This document shows, one piece after another, positions 7,202-16,104 of a stretch of 35,657 bases of DNA. The stretch is from Treponema sp. GTDB lineage: Bacteria > Spirochaetota > Spirochaetia > Treponematales > Breznakiellaceae. The DNA lies in assembly GCA_009778545.1 (NCBI GenBank), contig WRJO01000011.1, positions 1-35,657 on the forward strand, in the 5' to 3' direction. Position 1 is the stretch's first letter. The number at the start of each line of letters is the position of its first letter. The position numbers were made by a program, and so were the translations under genes. Below the pieces are notes generated by a model. It ran no database searches, was not told the origin of the DNA, and worked only from the letters and a program-made list of their open reading frames with translations.

Positions 7202-9964
7202 ATGAAAAAAACAGCAGCATTGTTGGGGTGTATCGCCTTGGCGATAACTGTCGGGTTTCTGGCGATTTCCTGTAGAAACAGTTCGTCATCGAAACGTGAT
7301 CCGGAACCGTTGTTCATCATAGTAAACCATCAGTCGACGGCAAAGCTCAAATACGTCATCGGCGAGGAGTTCGACAAAAGGGGAATTGTTGTTACGGTTG
7401 TGTACAACGATTATTCCACCGAGCTGATCCCCGCTGCGGATTGGGACTTTTCCGGGTTTGATTCGGACACGATGGGCGTACAGGAAATTACGATTGTCTA
7501 CGCAAGAAAAACGGCGAAATTCCTCATCGAGGTAGTGGGGCTTTCCGGACTTGAAATTACCAGAGAGCCGGACAACATGAAATGCGCCGTTGGCGAAAGG
7601 CCCGACCTGACCGGCCTGGAAGTTACCGCGCTATACAGCGACGACACCGTTGGGATCGTGCCGTTTGCGGACCTTAACGTTAACTATGCCGCCTTTAATA
7701 ATACGACAGTAGGAAACCAAACCCTTACCATTACCTACGGCGGGAAAACCGTTCAGCTTACGATAGTGGTCATTGAGGTTCTGGAAATTGAAGTTACCGC
7801 GTTTCCCGACAAAACCGCCTACAACATAGGCGATGCGCTGGACCTTGCGGGCCTTGAAGTTACTGCGACCTACAACGATGGCAGCCAGGAAATAATTCCG
7901 ATAGCGGCGGACCATGTCTCCGGCTTTAGTTCGGCGGCAGTGGGCCAGATAGAGCTGACCATTACCTACAGCGGAAAAACGGCGGTGTTCTCGGTAACGA
8001 TACTGGGCGTTCCCGCAGGAAGCAGCATCCAGACAAAGCTGGAATGGCTGGATCAAAACGTGATAAACGGCGGAACCTATGTTCTGGAAGTTACCGCGAA
8101 CGAAGACCTTGCCGACCATGTGCTTTTCGACGGTGCCAAAAGCGACATTACCATCATCCTGACGGGAAGCGGAATAATAACCATTTCCGGAAAAGGCTCG
8201 ATCTTTGAAATAGGAGAGGGCGTAACGCTGATTTTGGAAAGCGGCATTACCCTGCGGGGAACCACAGCTAACGACAGCCCGCTGGTATTGGTTAATGCCG
8301 GGGGCAAGCTCATTATGAACGAAGGGTCGGCAATCACCGGCAACACCAACACCGGCAACGGCGGCGGGGGATTCGTTGCGGGCGACTTTACCATGACCGG
8401 CGGCGTTATTTCCGGCAATAGCGCTCTCGCCGGCAGCGGGGTGTATGTTGACGACGGCGGAGTCTTTGCCATGACCGGCGGAAGTTTTGTGAACAACGTT
8501 ACCGACGGGCCCGGCGAAAGAATTATCGCCCTTGACAAGATTGAAGTTACCCACATTCCGACACAGACATTCCATAATATTGGCGATGATCTTAAAACCG
8601 AAGGACTTGTCGTTATCGCCTACTACATCGACGGCTCGGATCAGGATGTGACAGATGCCGTATTAATTACCGGCTTTGACAACACGGAAGCAGGGGTGCA
8701 GATCCTCACCGTTATTTACGAGGGCAAAACGGCGACATTCGAAGTTGACGTTGACGTTGAGGAGTACACCGTTACCTTTAACCCCAACGGCGGAACCTGG
8801 TGGGATAATGATCCCGGCAATAAAACCCAAGATACGGCGGAAAATTATCACTTTACAGCCAGGAGGTATGAAGATCCTGCCATAGCCAATTACGACTTTG
8901 GCGGCTGGTATGCCAATTACGGTACCGGTACGGAAAAACAATGGGATTTTACCCAAACCGTTATCGAAGACATGACCCTGACAGCTAAATGGGTAGACTT
9001 AACAGAGGCAGACTTTGGATCGGCGAGTGCGAACATATCCAATACATTCACTGTTACCACCGCCGCGCAATGGAATACCACCCGAACGACCATTGCCAAC
9101 GGAGGCAATAACAGGAACTACATCATCAATGTCGCCGCTGGCTTTACCAACCTTGCGGGAATTACAACCAACACATTTGGTTCTGCCACCGGAATAAAAG
9201 TGGCGGTACGTGGAGATGGAGCTAACCGGACGATTGCCATCAACAGCAACGGACAGGCGCTGACCGTCGGCGAAAACCAGACAGTTATTCTGCGGGACAT
9301 TACCCTGAGCGGCAGGGGGAATGGCAGCGGCGGAGGTACTAATAATAATGCCTCACTAGTTCGCGTTAATAACGGCACGCTGGAGATGAAGGGCAGCTCG
9401 GGAATAATCAACAACAATTATGTGCCGGCTACCAACCAGCTAAGCTGGGGCGGCGGCGTGTATGTTAACGGCGGAACGCTGATTATGCGGAACAGCGCCA
9501 GAGTATCTGGTAATATAGCCCGATACCCCGGACTCCAAAACAACCAATACTACGGCGGCGGGGTGTATCTAACGTCCGGCGCAACCTTCCAGATGTTCGG
9601 CGGGACCATTTCCGGCAACCAGGCCCGCACCTACAATGGCACCGCCGGCAGAGCCTATGGCGGCGGGGTGTATGTGGGGGCAAATTGTACCTTCGAGATG
9701 AACGGCGGGACTATCTCCACTAATGAGGCACGGAATAACACGGCGCCGACCAATGCCACCGGTTTTGGCGGCGGGGTGTGTAACGCGGGAACCTTCCACA
9801 TAGTTGACGGGGTAATCACTGGAAATGTCGCCCATGGCGGCGGGTCGCAGGTATTCGGCGATGCCCAGTACGGGGTTTACCGTGACAACGCATGGATCAA
9901 CAAGGGCGTTATCGGAACCACCAACAGTCTAATCGAAGTGGTGAACGGCATAAAAATGCAGTAG
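7202..9964 (+). CDS. Large surface lipoprotein A: Big_3 repeats, InlB-type module, beta-helix
   Basis: 920 residues. The signal peptide ends in a relaxed lipobox (A-I-S-C, Cys24). Three Ig-like Big_3 modules follow (about 38-112, 115-192, 194-268), each with the pattern 'Y-x-I-G-(D/E)-x-L-D...GLEVTA-Y-x-DG...GFxS...G-x-Q-x-LTI-YGGKT'. A first beta-helix stretch (272-435) carries GGxFxMTGGxxSGN-type turns. A fourth Big_3 (444-517) precedes an InlB B-repeat-like module (521-598, FNPNGG, FGGWY, LTAKW). The C-terminal helix (605-915) has GGGVY motifs starting at 750, 785, 820 and 856, a period of about 35. Export and surface display are likely; adhesion is a guess from domain type. It is the shortest paralogue and the only one with three leading Big_3 modules. 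A terminator follows at once. Confidence 0.85.
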   Translation: MKKTAALLGCIALAITVGFLAISCRNSSSSKRDPEPLFIIVNHQSTAKLKYVIGEEFDKRGIVVTVVYNDYSTELIPAADWDFSGFDSDTMGVQEITIVYARKTAKFLIEVVGLSGLEITREPDNMKCAVGERPDLTGLEVTALYSDDTVGIVPFADLNVNYAAFNNTTVGNQTLTITYGGKTVQLTIVVIEVLEIEVTAFPDKTAYNIGDALDLAGLEVTATYNDGSQEIIPIAADHVSGFSSAAVGQIELTITYSGKTAVFSVTILGVPAGSSIQTKLEWLDQNVINGGTYVLEVTANEDLADHVLFDGAKSDITIILTGSGIITISGKGSIFEIGEGVTLILESGITLRGTTANDSPLVLVNAGGKLIMNEGSAITGNTNTGNGGGGFVAGDFTMTGGVISGNSALAGSGVYVDDGGVFAMTGGSFVNNVTDGPGERIIALDKIEVTHIPTQTFHNIGDDLKTEGLVVIAYYIDGSDQDVTDAVLITGFDNTEAGVQILTVIYEGKTATFEVDVDVEEYTVTFNPNGGTWWDNDPGNKTQDTAENYHFTARRYEDPAIANYDFGGWYANYGTGTEKQWDFTQTVIEDMTLTAKWVDLTEADFGSASANISNTFTVTTAAQWNTTRTTIANGGNNRNYIINVAAGFTNLAGITTNTFGSATGIKVAVRGDGANRTIAINSNGQALTVGENQTVILRDITLSGRGNGSGGGTNNNASLVRVNNGTLEMKGSSGIINNNYVPATNQLSWGGGVYVNGGTLIMRNSARVSGNIARYPGLQNNQYYGGGVYLTSGATFQMFGGTISGNQARTYNGTAGRAYGGGVYVGANCTFEMNGGTISTNEARNNTAPTNATGFGGGVCNAGTFHIVDGVITGNVAHGGGSQVFGDAQYGVYRDNAWINKGVIGTTNSLIEVVNGIKMQ

Positions 9965-9973
9965 ATCGCTTAT

Positions 9974-10012
9974 GGGGAATGGGGGCTAAACCCTCATTCC
10001 CCTATTTCTTTA
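9974..10012 (+). terminator. Rho-independent terminator after lipoprotein A
   Basis: GGGGAATGGGGG (9974-9985) pairs with CCCTCATTCCCC (9991-10002) through 12 positions with one G-T pair and a CTAAA loop. TATTTCTTT follows. It starts 10 nt after the stop codon of lipoprotein A and separates it from the three downstream paralogues, which therefore need their own promoter. Confidence 0.85.
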
Positions 10013-10112
10013 AATGAAAGCCCATCATTTTCATTCGTTTATAAAAAAGCTACTAACTGGTCGATCTGTCGCTTAAGGCGGTAAAGATGGCGGTTTATTA
10101 AAAAAAATGGAA

Positions 10113-10138
10113 TTGCTTAAAAAAAATGTGTATATTAT
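10113..10138 (+). promoter_or_regulatory. Weak candidate promoter for the lipoprotein B-C-D operon
   Basis: TATTAT (10133-10138) resembles a -10 box and lies five bases before the ATG at 10144. TTGCTT (10113-10118) resembles a -35 box, but the spacing is only 14. Long A runs surround both. If this -10 is real, the mRNA would begin at or next to the start codon. No clear Shine-Dalgarno sequence is visible; AGGA at 10139-10142 is too close. Confidence 0.25.
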
Positions 10139-10143
10139 AGGAA

Positions 10144-13098
10144 ATGAGGCATAATCTTAGAGGCTCAATTGTACAATTACTGTTAGCTGCACTCATCGCC
10201 CTTTCGCTGCCGGCCTGCAGCGACGGTACGCCGGAGAAATCCGTCGTGAGTATTTTTATCGCCGCGCAGCCGTCAAAACTCCTGTACAGGATCGGCGAAG
10301 ACCTGGACACCGGCGGCATGATCGTCACCGCCCTCTATAGCGACGCTTCCACGGCAGAAATTACCGGCTACGACATGGACGGGTTCGATTCCGAAACGGA
10401 TGGAATAAAAATAATAATCGTCAGCTACAACGGCAAAATGGCAGGTTTCGGCGTAATGGTCATTGAATTGGCGGTGTACGAAATTCAGGTTGCCAACGAG
10501 CCCTTTGCCGCCAAATGCGCCGTTGGCGAGGACCTGGATCTAACCGGCCTTGTTATCGGCGTTGGCTACACCGACGAAACCATTGTATTGCTCGAACCTT
10601 TTGCCGGGCCGGGGGGGCAGATGCTCACCGTCGCCTATGGCGGCAAAACTGCGGAAATACCGGTAAGGGAAATCGATGTTTCCGATTTTGACACCGGCAA
10701 TTTGCCGGAATGGCCGGCGATTCCCGGCTTTGACAGCGCGTCATTGGGTGAGCAGGCGGTCACCCTGGGCTACGGCGGCAAAGACACAAAATACACGGTA
10801 ACGGTTATTGAAGTTACCGAGATCGATATTGCCGCTTTTCCGGATAAGCTCAGGTACAGCACCGGCGAAGCGCTGGATTTGGCGGGGCTGGAAGTTACCG
10901 TACTGTACAGCGACGATACCAGGGAAATTGCGCCAGTTTCGGCAGAACACGTCAGCGGTTTTGACAGCGAAACGCCGGGCGTTAAATTGCTGACGATAAG
11001 CTACGGCGGCAGCGAGGTACGGTTTACGGTAACGGTAGTAGGGCTGAACAGCCTTACCCTTAAACGGCGGCCGTATAAAACAACCTACTCGATCGGCGAG
11101 GCGCTGGACACTACGGGCCTTATAGTAGAGGCTTCCTACACCGACGGTATCGAAAAAAATGTTACCGAAGAAGTTACTTTTACCGGTTTTAATACCGGCG
11201 GGACGGGATCAAGAATCGTCTATGCCGGATACGGCGGAAGGACGGCGCCGTTTACCATAGTGGTGGTTAGCGAGGTTGTCGTCGAAAGAAGTACCCTGCA
11301 GGACAAGCTTGCGTGGATGCATTCCGATGCCGCAAGCGGCGGAATCTACCTTTTAAACATAACGGCGGATGAATCGCTCCCCCCCCAGGAACTTGATTAT
11401 AACGGCAAAAACAACATTACCGTTATTCTGAGGGGAACCGGCGGCGAAAGAACGATTTCCCTTGTGGGGGACGGTTCATTTTTTACGGTAGGCAGCGGCA
11501 TCAGGCTGGTGCTGGACAGCGGCGTTACCCTCCAGGGCGGCGGAGTAACGGTTAACACGGGCGGAACCTTCGTGATGAACGGAGGCAGCCTCGGGGGCAA
11601 TGCCGTGTCCGGCGCGGGAACCATAGTCGCCGTCGCCAAAATTGAAATTGCCAACCAGCCGATTCAGCGGGTATACCCAATCTATGCATCCGCCGATTCG
11701 CTGGACGTTGAGGGGCTGGAAGTTACCGCGACCTATTTCGACGGCTCAACGAAAACAATGCCGGTTACCGGCGGCCATGTTACCGGGTTTAACCCCAACA
11801 TGCCGGGCGAGCAAACCCTTACCGTTACCATAGACGACAAAACTGCAACGTTCAGCGTAACGATCGTCACCGCAATCGCCACCGTTTACTTTTACCCCGA
11901 CGGCGGTTCATGGAACGGCGATTTCGCCGTCAAATCTGCGGAAGCGATACCGGAACTGAATTGCACCGTTCTGCGGCCCGACGACCCTTCCAGGGACCAT
12001 TTTGTGTTCGGCGGCTGGTACACGGCCGACAACGCCGAATGGGATTTTACCGCCGTCGTTGCCGGCGATACTGCGCTGACGGCGAAATGGCTCACCGTGA
12101 ACGACGCGGACTTTGGATCGGGCGCAGCCGCGCCATCCGTTATCTATGTTACCAATGCCGGTCAGTGGGCCGATGCCCTCGGCGCCATTGCCGTCGGCGG
12201 CAGCTACCGGAACTACGTCATCAACGTCGCCCAAAACATCGACAGCCTGGAGGGGACAACCGCCAGCTCGTTTGGCGCCGCCGCAGGAATAAAAGTCGCC
12301 ATACGGGGCTATAACGGCAGCAGGACGGTCTCGGTAAACACCGACGGAAGGGCGCTGACCGTCGGCGCGGGGCAAACCGTGATACTGCGGGATCTGACTC
12401 TGGGCGGCAGGGGAATTGATAACGTTAACAACAATTCATTGGTCCGCGTTGAATCTTCCGGCACGCTGGAGATGCGGGGCAGCGCCGGAATAATCGAGAA
12501 TTACTTTATGGCCCCCGCCAATGGCAGGAGCTACGGCGGCGGCGTGTATGTGAACGGCGGAACGTTCATTATGCGGGACAGTTCCCGCGTGTCGGGCAAC
12601 GCGGCGATCATGCACATGAACAACAACCTTGCCTATTACGGCGGCGGCGTGTATGTAACCGCCGGTGGAATTTTTAAAATGTATGGAGGGACAGTCGGGG
12701 GGGACAGCGAGGACCTGGCAAATATGGCCGCCACCTACAGCGGCGCTGGTTCTGCCTACGGCGGCGGCGTGTATGTAAATGCCGGAAGCACCTTCGAGAT
12801 GAACGGCGGGATTATTAGCGGCAACGGCGCCGGCGCGTACAGCGATCAGGACCTTCCGAGGGGCTGGGGCGGCGGCGTGTACAACATGGGAACCTTTCGC
12901 ATAACGGAAGGAACCATCGCCGGAAATATCGCGCGGGGAGGAGGGGGACAGTTGTTCGGCAACGACGCCCAGTGCGGCTATTTCCGTGGAGGCATCTGGA
13001 ACACCATCGGCGGGCAGTCCGCCACCGACGACATCATCGTGGTGAGGAACGGGGCGCCGATTCCTTCCGACCTGGTTGATGAGCTGCTGCAGCGATGA
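10144..13098 (+). CDS. Large surface lipoprotein B: Big_3 repeats, InlB-type module, beta-helix
   Basis: 984 residues with a good lipobox LPAC (Cys25). It is a paralogue of lipoprotein A with the same module order. Big_3 units lie at about 36-108, 111-222, 224-299 and 302-377. The second is irregular: it is shortened near 150-158 and followed by a second partial copy of the closing strand pattern (GGQMLTVAYGGKTAE near 157-171, then GEQAVTLGYGGK near 202-212). The first beta-helix stretch is short (about 383-495). A further Big_3 (498-575), an InlB-type module (579-650, FGGWY at 622-626) and the C-terminal glycine-rich helix (655-975) with repeated GGGVYV follow. It is the first gene of a three-gene operon; the next start is 13 nt after its stop. 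The function is unknown. Confidence 0.83.
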   Translation: MRHNLRGSIVQLLLAALIALSLPACSDGTPEKSVVSIFIAAQPSKLLYRIGEDLDTGGMIVTALYSDASTAEITGYDMDGFDSETDGIKIIIVSYNGKMAGFGVMVIELAVYEIQVANEPFAAKCAVGEDLDLTGLVIGVGYTDETIVLLEPFAGPGGQMLTVAYGGKTAEIPVREIDVSDFDTGNLPEWPAIPGFDSASLGEQAVTLGYGGKDTKYTVTVIEVTEIDIAAFPDKLRYSTGEALDLAGLEVTVLYSDDTREIAPVSAEHVSGFDSETPGVKLLTISYGGSEVRFTVTVVGLNSLTLKRRPYKTTYSIGEALDTTGLIVEASYTDGIEKNVTEEVTFTGFNTGGTGSRIVYAGYGGRTAPFTIVVVSEVVVERSTLQDKLAWMHSDAASGGIYLLNITADESLPPQELDYNGKNNITVILRGTGGERTISLVGDGSFFTVGSGIRLVLDSGVTLQGGGVTVNTGGTFVMNGGSLGGNAVSGAGTIVAVAKIEIANQPIQRVYPIYASADSLDVEGLEVTATYFDGSTKTMPVTGGHVTGFNPNMPGEQTLTVTIDDKTATFSVTIVTAIATVYFYPDGGSWNGDFAVKSAEAIPELNCTVLRPDDPSRDHFVFGGWYTADNAEWDFTAVVAGDTALTAKWLTVNDADFGSGAAAPSVIYVTNAGQWADALGAIAVGGSYRNYVINVAQNIDSLEGTTASSFGAAAGIKVAIRGYNGSRTVSVNTDGRALTVGAGQTVILRDLTLGGRGIDNVNNNSLVRVESSGTLEMRGSAGIIENYFMAPANGRSYGGGVYVNGGTFIMRDSSRVSGNAAIMHMNNNLAYYGGGVYVTAGGIFKMYGGTVGGDSEDLANMAATYSGAGSAYGGGVYVNAGSTFEMNGGIISGNGAGAYSDQDLPRGWGGGVYNMGTFRITEGTIAGNIARGGGGQLFGNDAQCGYFRGGIWNTIGGQSATDDIIVVRNGAPIPSDLVDELLQR

Positions 13099-13111
13099 CA
13101 TGGGGACAAGC

Positions 13112-16081
13112 ATGAAAACAACATTTGCATTTTTGATGACACATAACAAAAAAAGCCCCAGGCTGTCCCTTTGCGCCGGATTCCTTGCCGCCGCCCTGTC
13201 GGCAGCGGCTGTGTTTGCCGCCTGCGGCGACGATTCGACGAATAAAACCCTCGTTAACATTTTTGTTGCCGAACAGCCGACAAAGGTAAAGTACGCCCTT
13301 GGCGAGGAATTTGATCCGGAAGGCCTGGTTGTCGTCGGTTTTTTCAGCGATGCTTCCGTAACAGAAATTACCGGCTATGTGTTAACCGGGTTTGACTCGG
13401 AAACAATGGGGTTCAAGGATATCGAAGTCAGCTACGGCGGCAAAAAATCCGGTTTTACGGTAGAGGTAGTGGGGCTTTCGGGAATCGAAATTACCAGCCC
13501 GCCGGATAATGCCCGCTGCGCCGTCGGCGAAGATCCGGACTGGGCCGGCCTGGAGATTACCGCGATATACAGCGACGGATCCAGGAATGTCGTGCCGAAC
13601 GAAAAAGCCTCCATGAGCGCTTTTGACAATTCCACAGCGGGAGAGCAGGTTATTACCGTAACCTATGGCGGCGAAACTGCGGAATTTACCGTCGAGTTTA
13701 TCGGAGTTGCCGGAATTGAAATTTCCAAATGGCCGGCAATCTCGCGGTACGCCGTCGGCGACGAACTGGACATAACCGGCCTTGAAATTACCGTCACCTA
13801 CACAGACGCAACGAACGAAACGATCCGCATGTCCGAAGGGCACGTTACCGGTTTTGACAGCATGGTGCCGGAAGAGCAAACACTTACCGTTACCTACGGC
13901 GGCAGAACTGCAACTTTCACGGTCGAGGTAATCGGGCTTTCGGGAATTGTCGTAAGCAGGCAGCCGGACAAGCTGGTCTACTACAACGACGAACCGCTGG
14001 ACCTTACCGGCCTGGTAATAACGGCCTGGTACAGCGACGGCGCCGAAAAAATTGTTACCCAGGCGATTACCGTCACCGGATTTGACGGCAGCCAGCCCGG
14101 AGATCACGAAATTACCGTTACCTACGGCGACATCTACGGCGAAGACGCGGCATCTTTCACCGTTACGGTAATTTACTATACGAGCGCCGCCGGGAGCACC
14201 ATTCAGGACAAGCTTGCCTGGCTGAGCGCCAATGCGGAAAGCGGTGAAATTTATTTGCTGGAAGTTACCTCGGACGCGTCGCTTGCCCCGCACACGCTTT
14301 CCTACGGAAGCATGTCAGACATCATCATTATCCTCAGGGGGGTAGGCGGCGAAAGAACCATATCCCGTTCAGGGGCATCCGGCGCTATTTTTACCGTTGG
14401 CAGCGGCGTAACGCTGGTATTGGACGGCGGCGTTATTTTGCAGGGCGGCGGGGTGTATGTTAATGCAGGCGGCAAATTTACCATGGACGGTGAGACGGTT
14501 TCCGGCCCTGCCAATATAACCTCGCTTGTTAAAATAGAAATTACCCAGCAGCCGCTTCAGCGTGTGTATCCGTACGGCTGGGAAGACCCGCTGAACATTA
14601 CCGGCCTTAAAGTTACCGCCGTCTACATCGGCTCTTCGTCGGAAGTATCGGTAACGACAAGCCACATCACCGGCTTCGACCCCGAACTGCCGGGAGAACA
14701 GGCCCTTACCGTTACCTGGGAAGGCAAAACCGCGACATTCGGGGTAACGGTGCTCGCCGGGGTCTTTACCGCCTACTTCGACCCCAACGGCGGCGTTCTG
14801 GACGGCAGCACGGGCATCAAAGCGGTGGAAGCGATGCTTGAACTGATGGGCACCATCCTTAAACCCGATGATCCGGTCAGAACCGGTTACGCATTCGGCG
14901 GCTGGTACACGTCGGACAACATCGAATGGAATTTTATCAATGCCCCTGCCCATGACATGGTACTAACCGCAAAGTGGCTTACCCACAATGACGCGGACTT
15001 TGGCCCTGGGGCAAACATACCCGCCGCAAACATTTTCGATGTTGCCACCGCTGTCGAATGGGCCAGCGCCCTGAGCGCTATTGAAGGAGGCGGCAACAAC
15101 AGGAACTACATCATCAATGTTACTTCCGACATCGCCAACCTGGGTGGAAAAACAACCAATTCATTTGGCTCCGCCGCGAGAGGAATACGGGTGTCCATAC
15201 GGGGCGAAGGCCGCAAAGTGTCGATAAATTCCAACGGAAGGGCGCTGACGGTCGGCGCAAACCAGACGGTGATACTGCGGGACCTGGAGCTGAGCGGCAG
15301 GGGGAACACCAATAGCAATAACACCGCGCTGATCCGGGTAGAATCCGGCGGAACGCTGGATATGCGGGGCAGCGCCGGCATAACCAATAATTTCAATCAG
15401 GCGACGGCAACCTCCGGCGCCAACGGCAGCGCATACGGCGGCGGGGTGTATGTTGACGGCGGAACATTGATCTTACGCGATAGCGCCCATATATCGAGCA
15501 ATGCGGCCCGTATTAATACCAATCAAAATTTAAATTATCACGGCGGCGGCGTTTATGTAACTTCCGGTGGAACCATTAAGATGTTCGGGGGAACAATCGG
15601 GGGAGAGACGGGTGCGTCAGCCAATGTAGTATTAACCTACAATACCGGTTCCAACAACTGCGGCGGCGGGGTGTATATAGAAGCAGGTTCCACTTTTGAG
15701 ATGGGCGGCGGGATGATTATCGGCAACGGCGCTGTGAATACTACCGGCACCATCAACGGACGGGGCGGCGGGGTGTTTGTGGTTCCAGGCGGAACCTTCC
15801 GCATAACCGACGGGACAATCGCCGGAAATTTAGTTGGGACAATCAATACTACTTCTCTTGTTGTCACGGCTACCGCCAACGGCAAGGGATCGCAGCTGTA
15901 TGGCAATGCCCAATGCGGCTATTTTACCGGCGACATATGGAATAGCGTCAACGGCACGGTAACCATTGACGACACAATATTTACCATCGAAGGCAATCTG
16001 ACAACCACCGACAAAGCAATTGTGGTTAGGAACGGGGTCAGAATACCGGAAGACATGATTCCGGACGAGCTTAAGCCTTGA
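13112..16081 (+). CDS. Large surface lipoprotein C: Big_3 repeats, InlB-type module, beta-helix
   Basis: 989 residues from the ATG at 13112. This start is preferred over in-frame ATGs at 13076 and 13100 because GGGGA lies about six bases upstream, matching the arrangement before lipoprotein D. The signal segment is long (lipobox F-A-A-C, Cys38), with about 18 polar residues before the hydrophobic core. Four Big_3 modules (about 47-120, 123-198, 201-275, 278-353), a short helix stretch (363-470), a fifth Big_3 (473-547), an InlB-type module (551-622, FGGWY at 595-599) and the long C-terminal beta-helix (628-980) follow. GGGVYV or GGGVFV motifs recur through the helix. The fourth Big_3 has an insert (YGDIYGEDAA) in the last strand. 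The gene is co-transcribed with its neighbours B and D. Confidence 0.83.
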   Translation: MKTTFAFLMTHNKKSPRLSLCAGFLAAALSAAAVFAACGDDSTNKTLVNIFVAEQPTKVKYALGEEFDPEGLVVVGFFSDASVTEITGYVLTGFDSETMGFKDIEVSYGGKKSGFTVEVVGLSGIEITSPPDNARCAVGEDPDWAGLEITAIYSDGSRNVVPNEKASMSAFDNSTAGEQVITVTYGGETAEFTVEFIGVAGIEISKWPAISRYAVGDELDITGLEITVTYTDATNETIRMSEGHVTGFDSMVPEEQTLTVTYGGRTATFTVEVIGLSGIVVSRQPDKLVYYNDEPLDLTGLVITAWYSDGAEKIVTQAITVTGFDGSQPGDHEITVTYGDIYGEDAASFTVTVIYYTSAAGSTIQDKLAWLSANAESGEIYLLEVTSDASLAPHTLSYGSMSDIIIILRGVGGERTISRSGASGAIFTVGSGVTLVLDGGVILQGGGVYVNAGGKFTMDGETVSGPANITSLVKIEITQQPLQRVYPYGWEDPLNITGLKVTAVYIGSSSEVSVTTSHITGFDPELPGEQALTVTWEGKTATFGVTVLAGVFTAYFDPNGGVLDGSTGIKAVEAMLELMGTILKPDDPVRTGYAFGGWYTSDNIEWNFINAPAHDMVLTAKWLTHNDADFGPGANIPAANIFDVATAVEWASALSAIEGGGNNRNYIINVTSDIANLGGKTTNSFGSAARGIRVSIRGEGRKVSINSNGRALTVGANQTVILRDLELSGRGNTNSNNTALIRVESGGTLDMRGSAGITNNFNQATATSGANGSAYGGGVYVDGGTLILRDSAHISSNAARINTNQNLNYHGGGVYVTSGGTIKMFGGTIGGETGASANVVLTYNTGSNNCGGGVYIEAGSTFEMGGGMIIGNGAVNTTGTINGRGGGVFVVPGGTFRITDGTIAGNLVGTINTTSLVVTATANGKGSQLYGNAQCGYFTGDIWNSVNGTVTIDDTIFTIEGNLTTTDKAIVVRNGVRIPEDMIPDELKP

Positions 16082-16104
16082 TGCATGATCATGGGGAGCA
16101 AACG

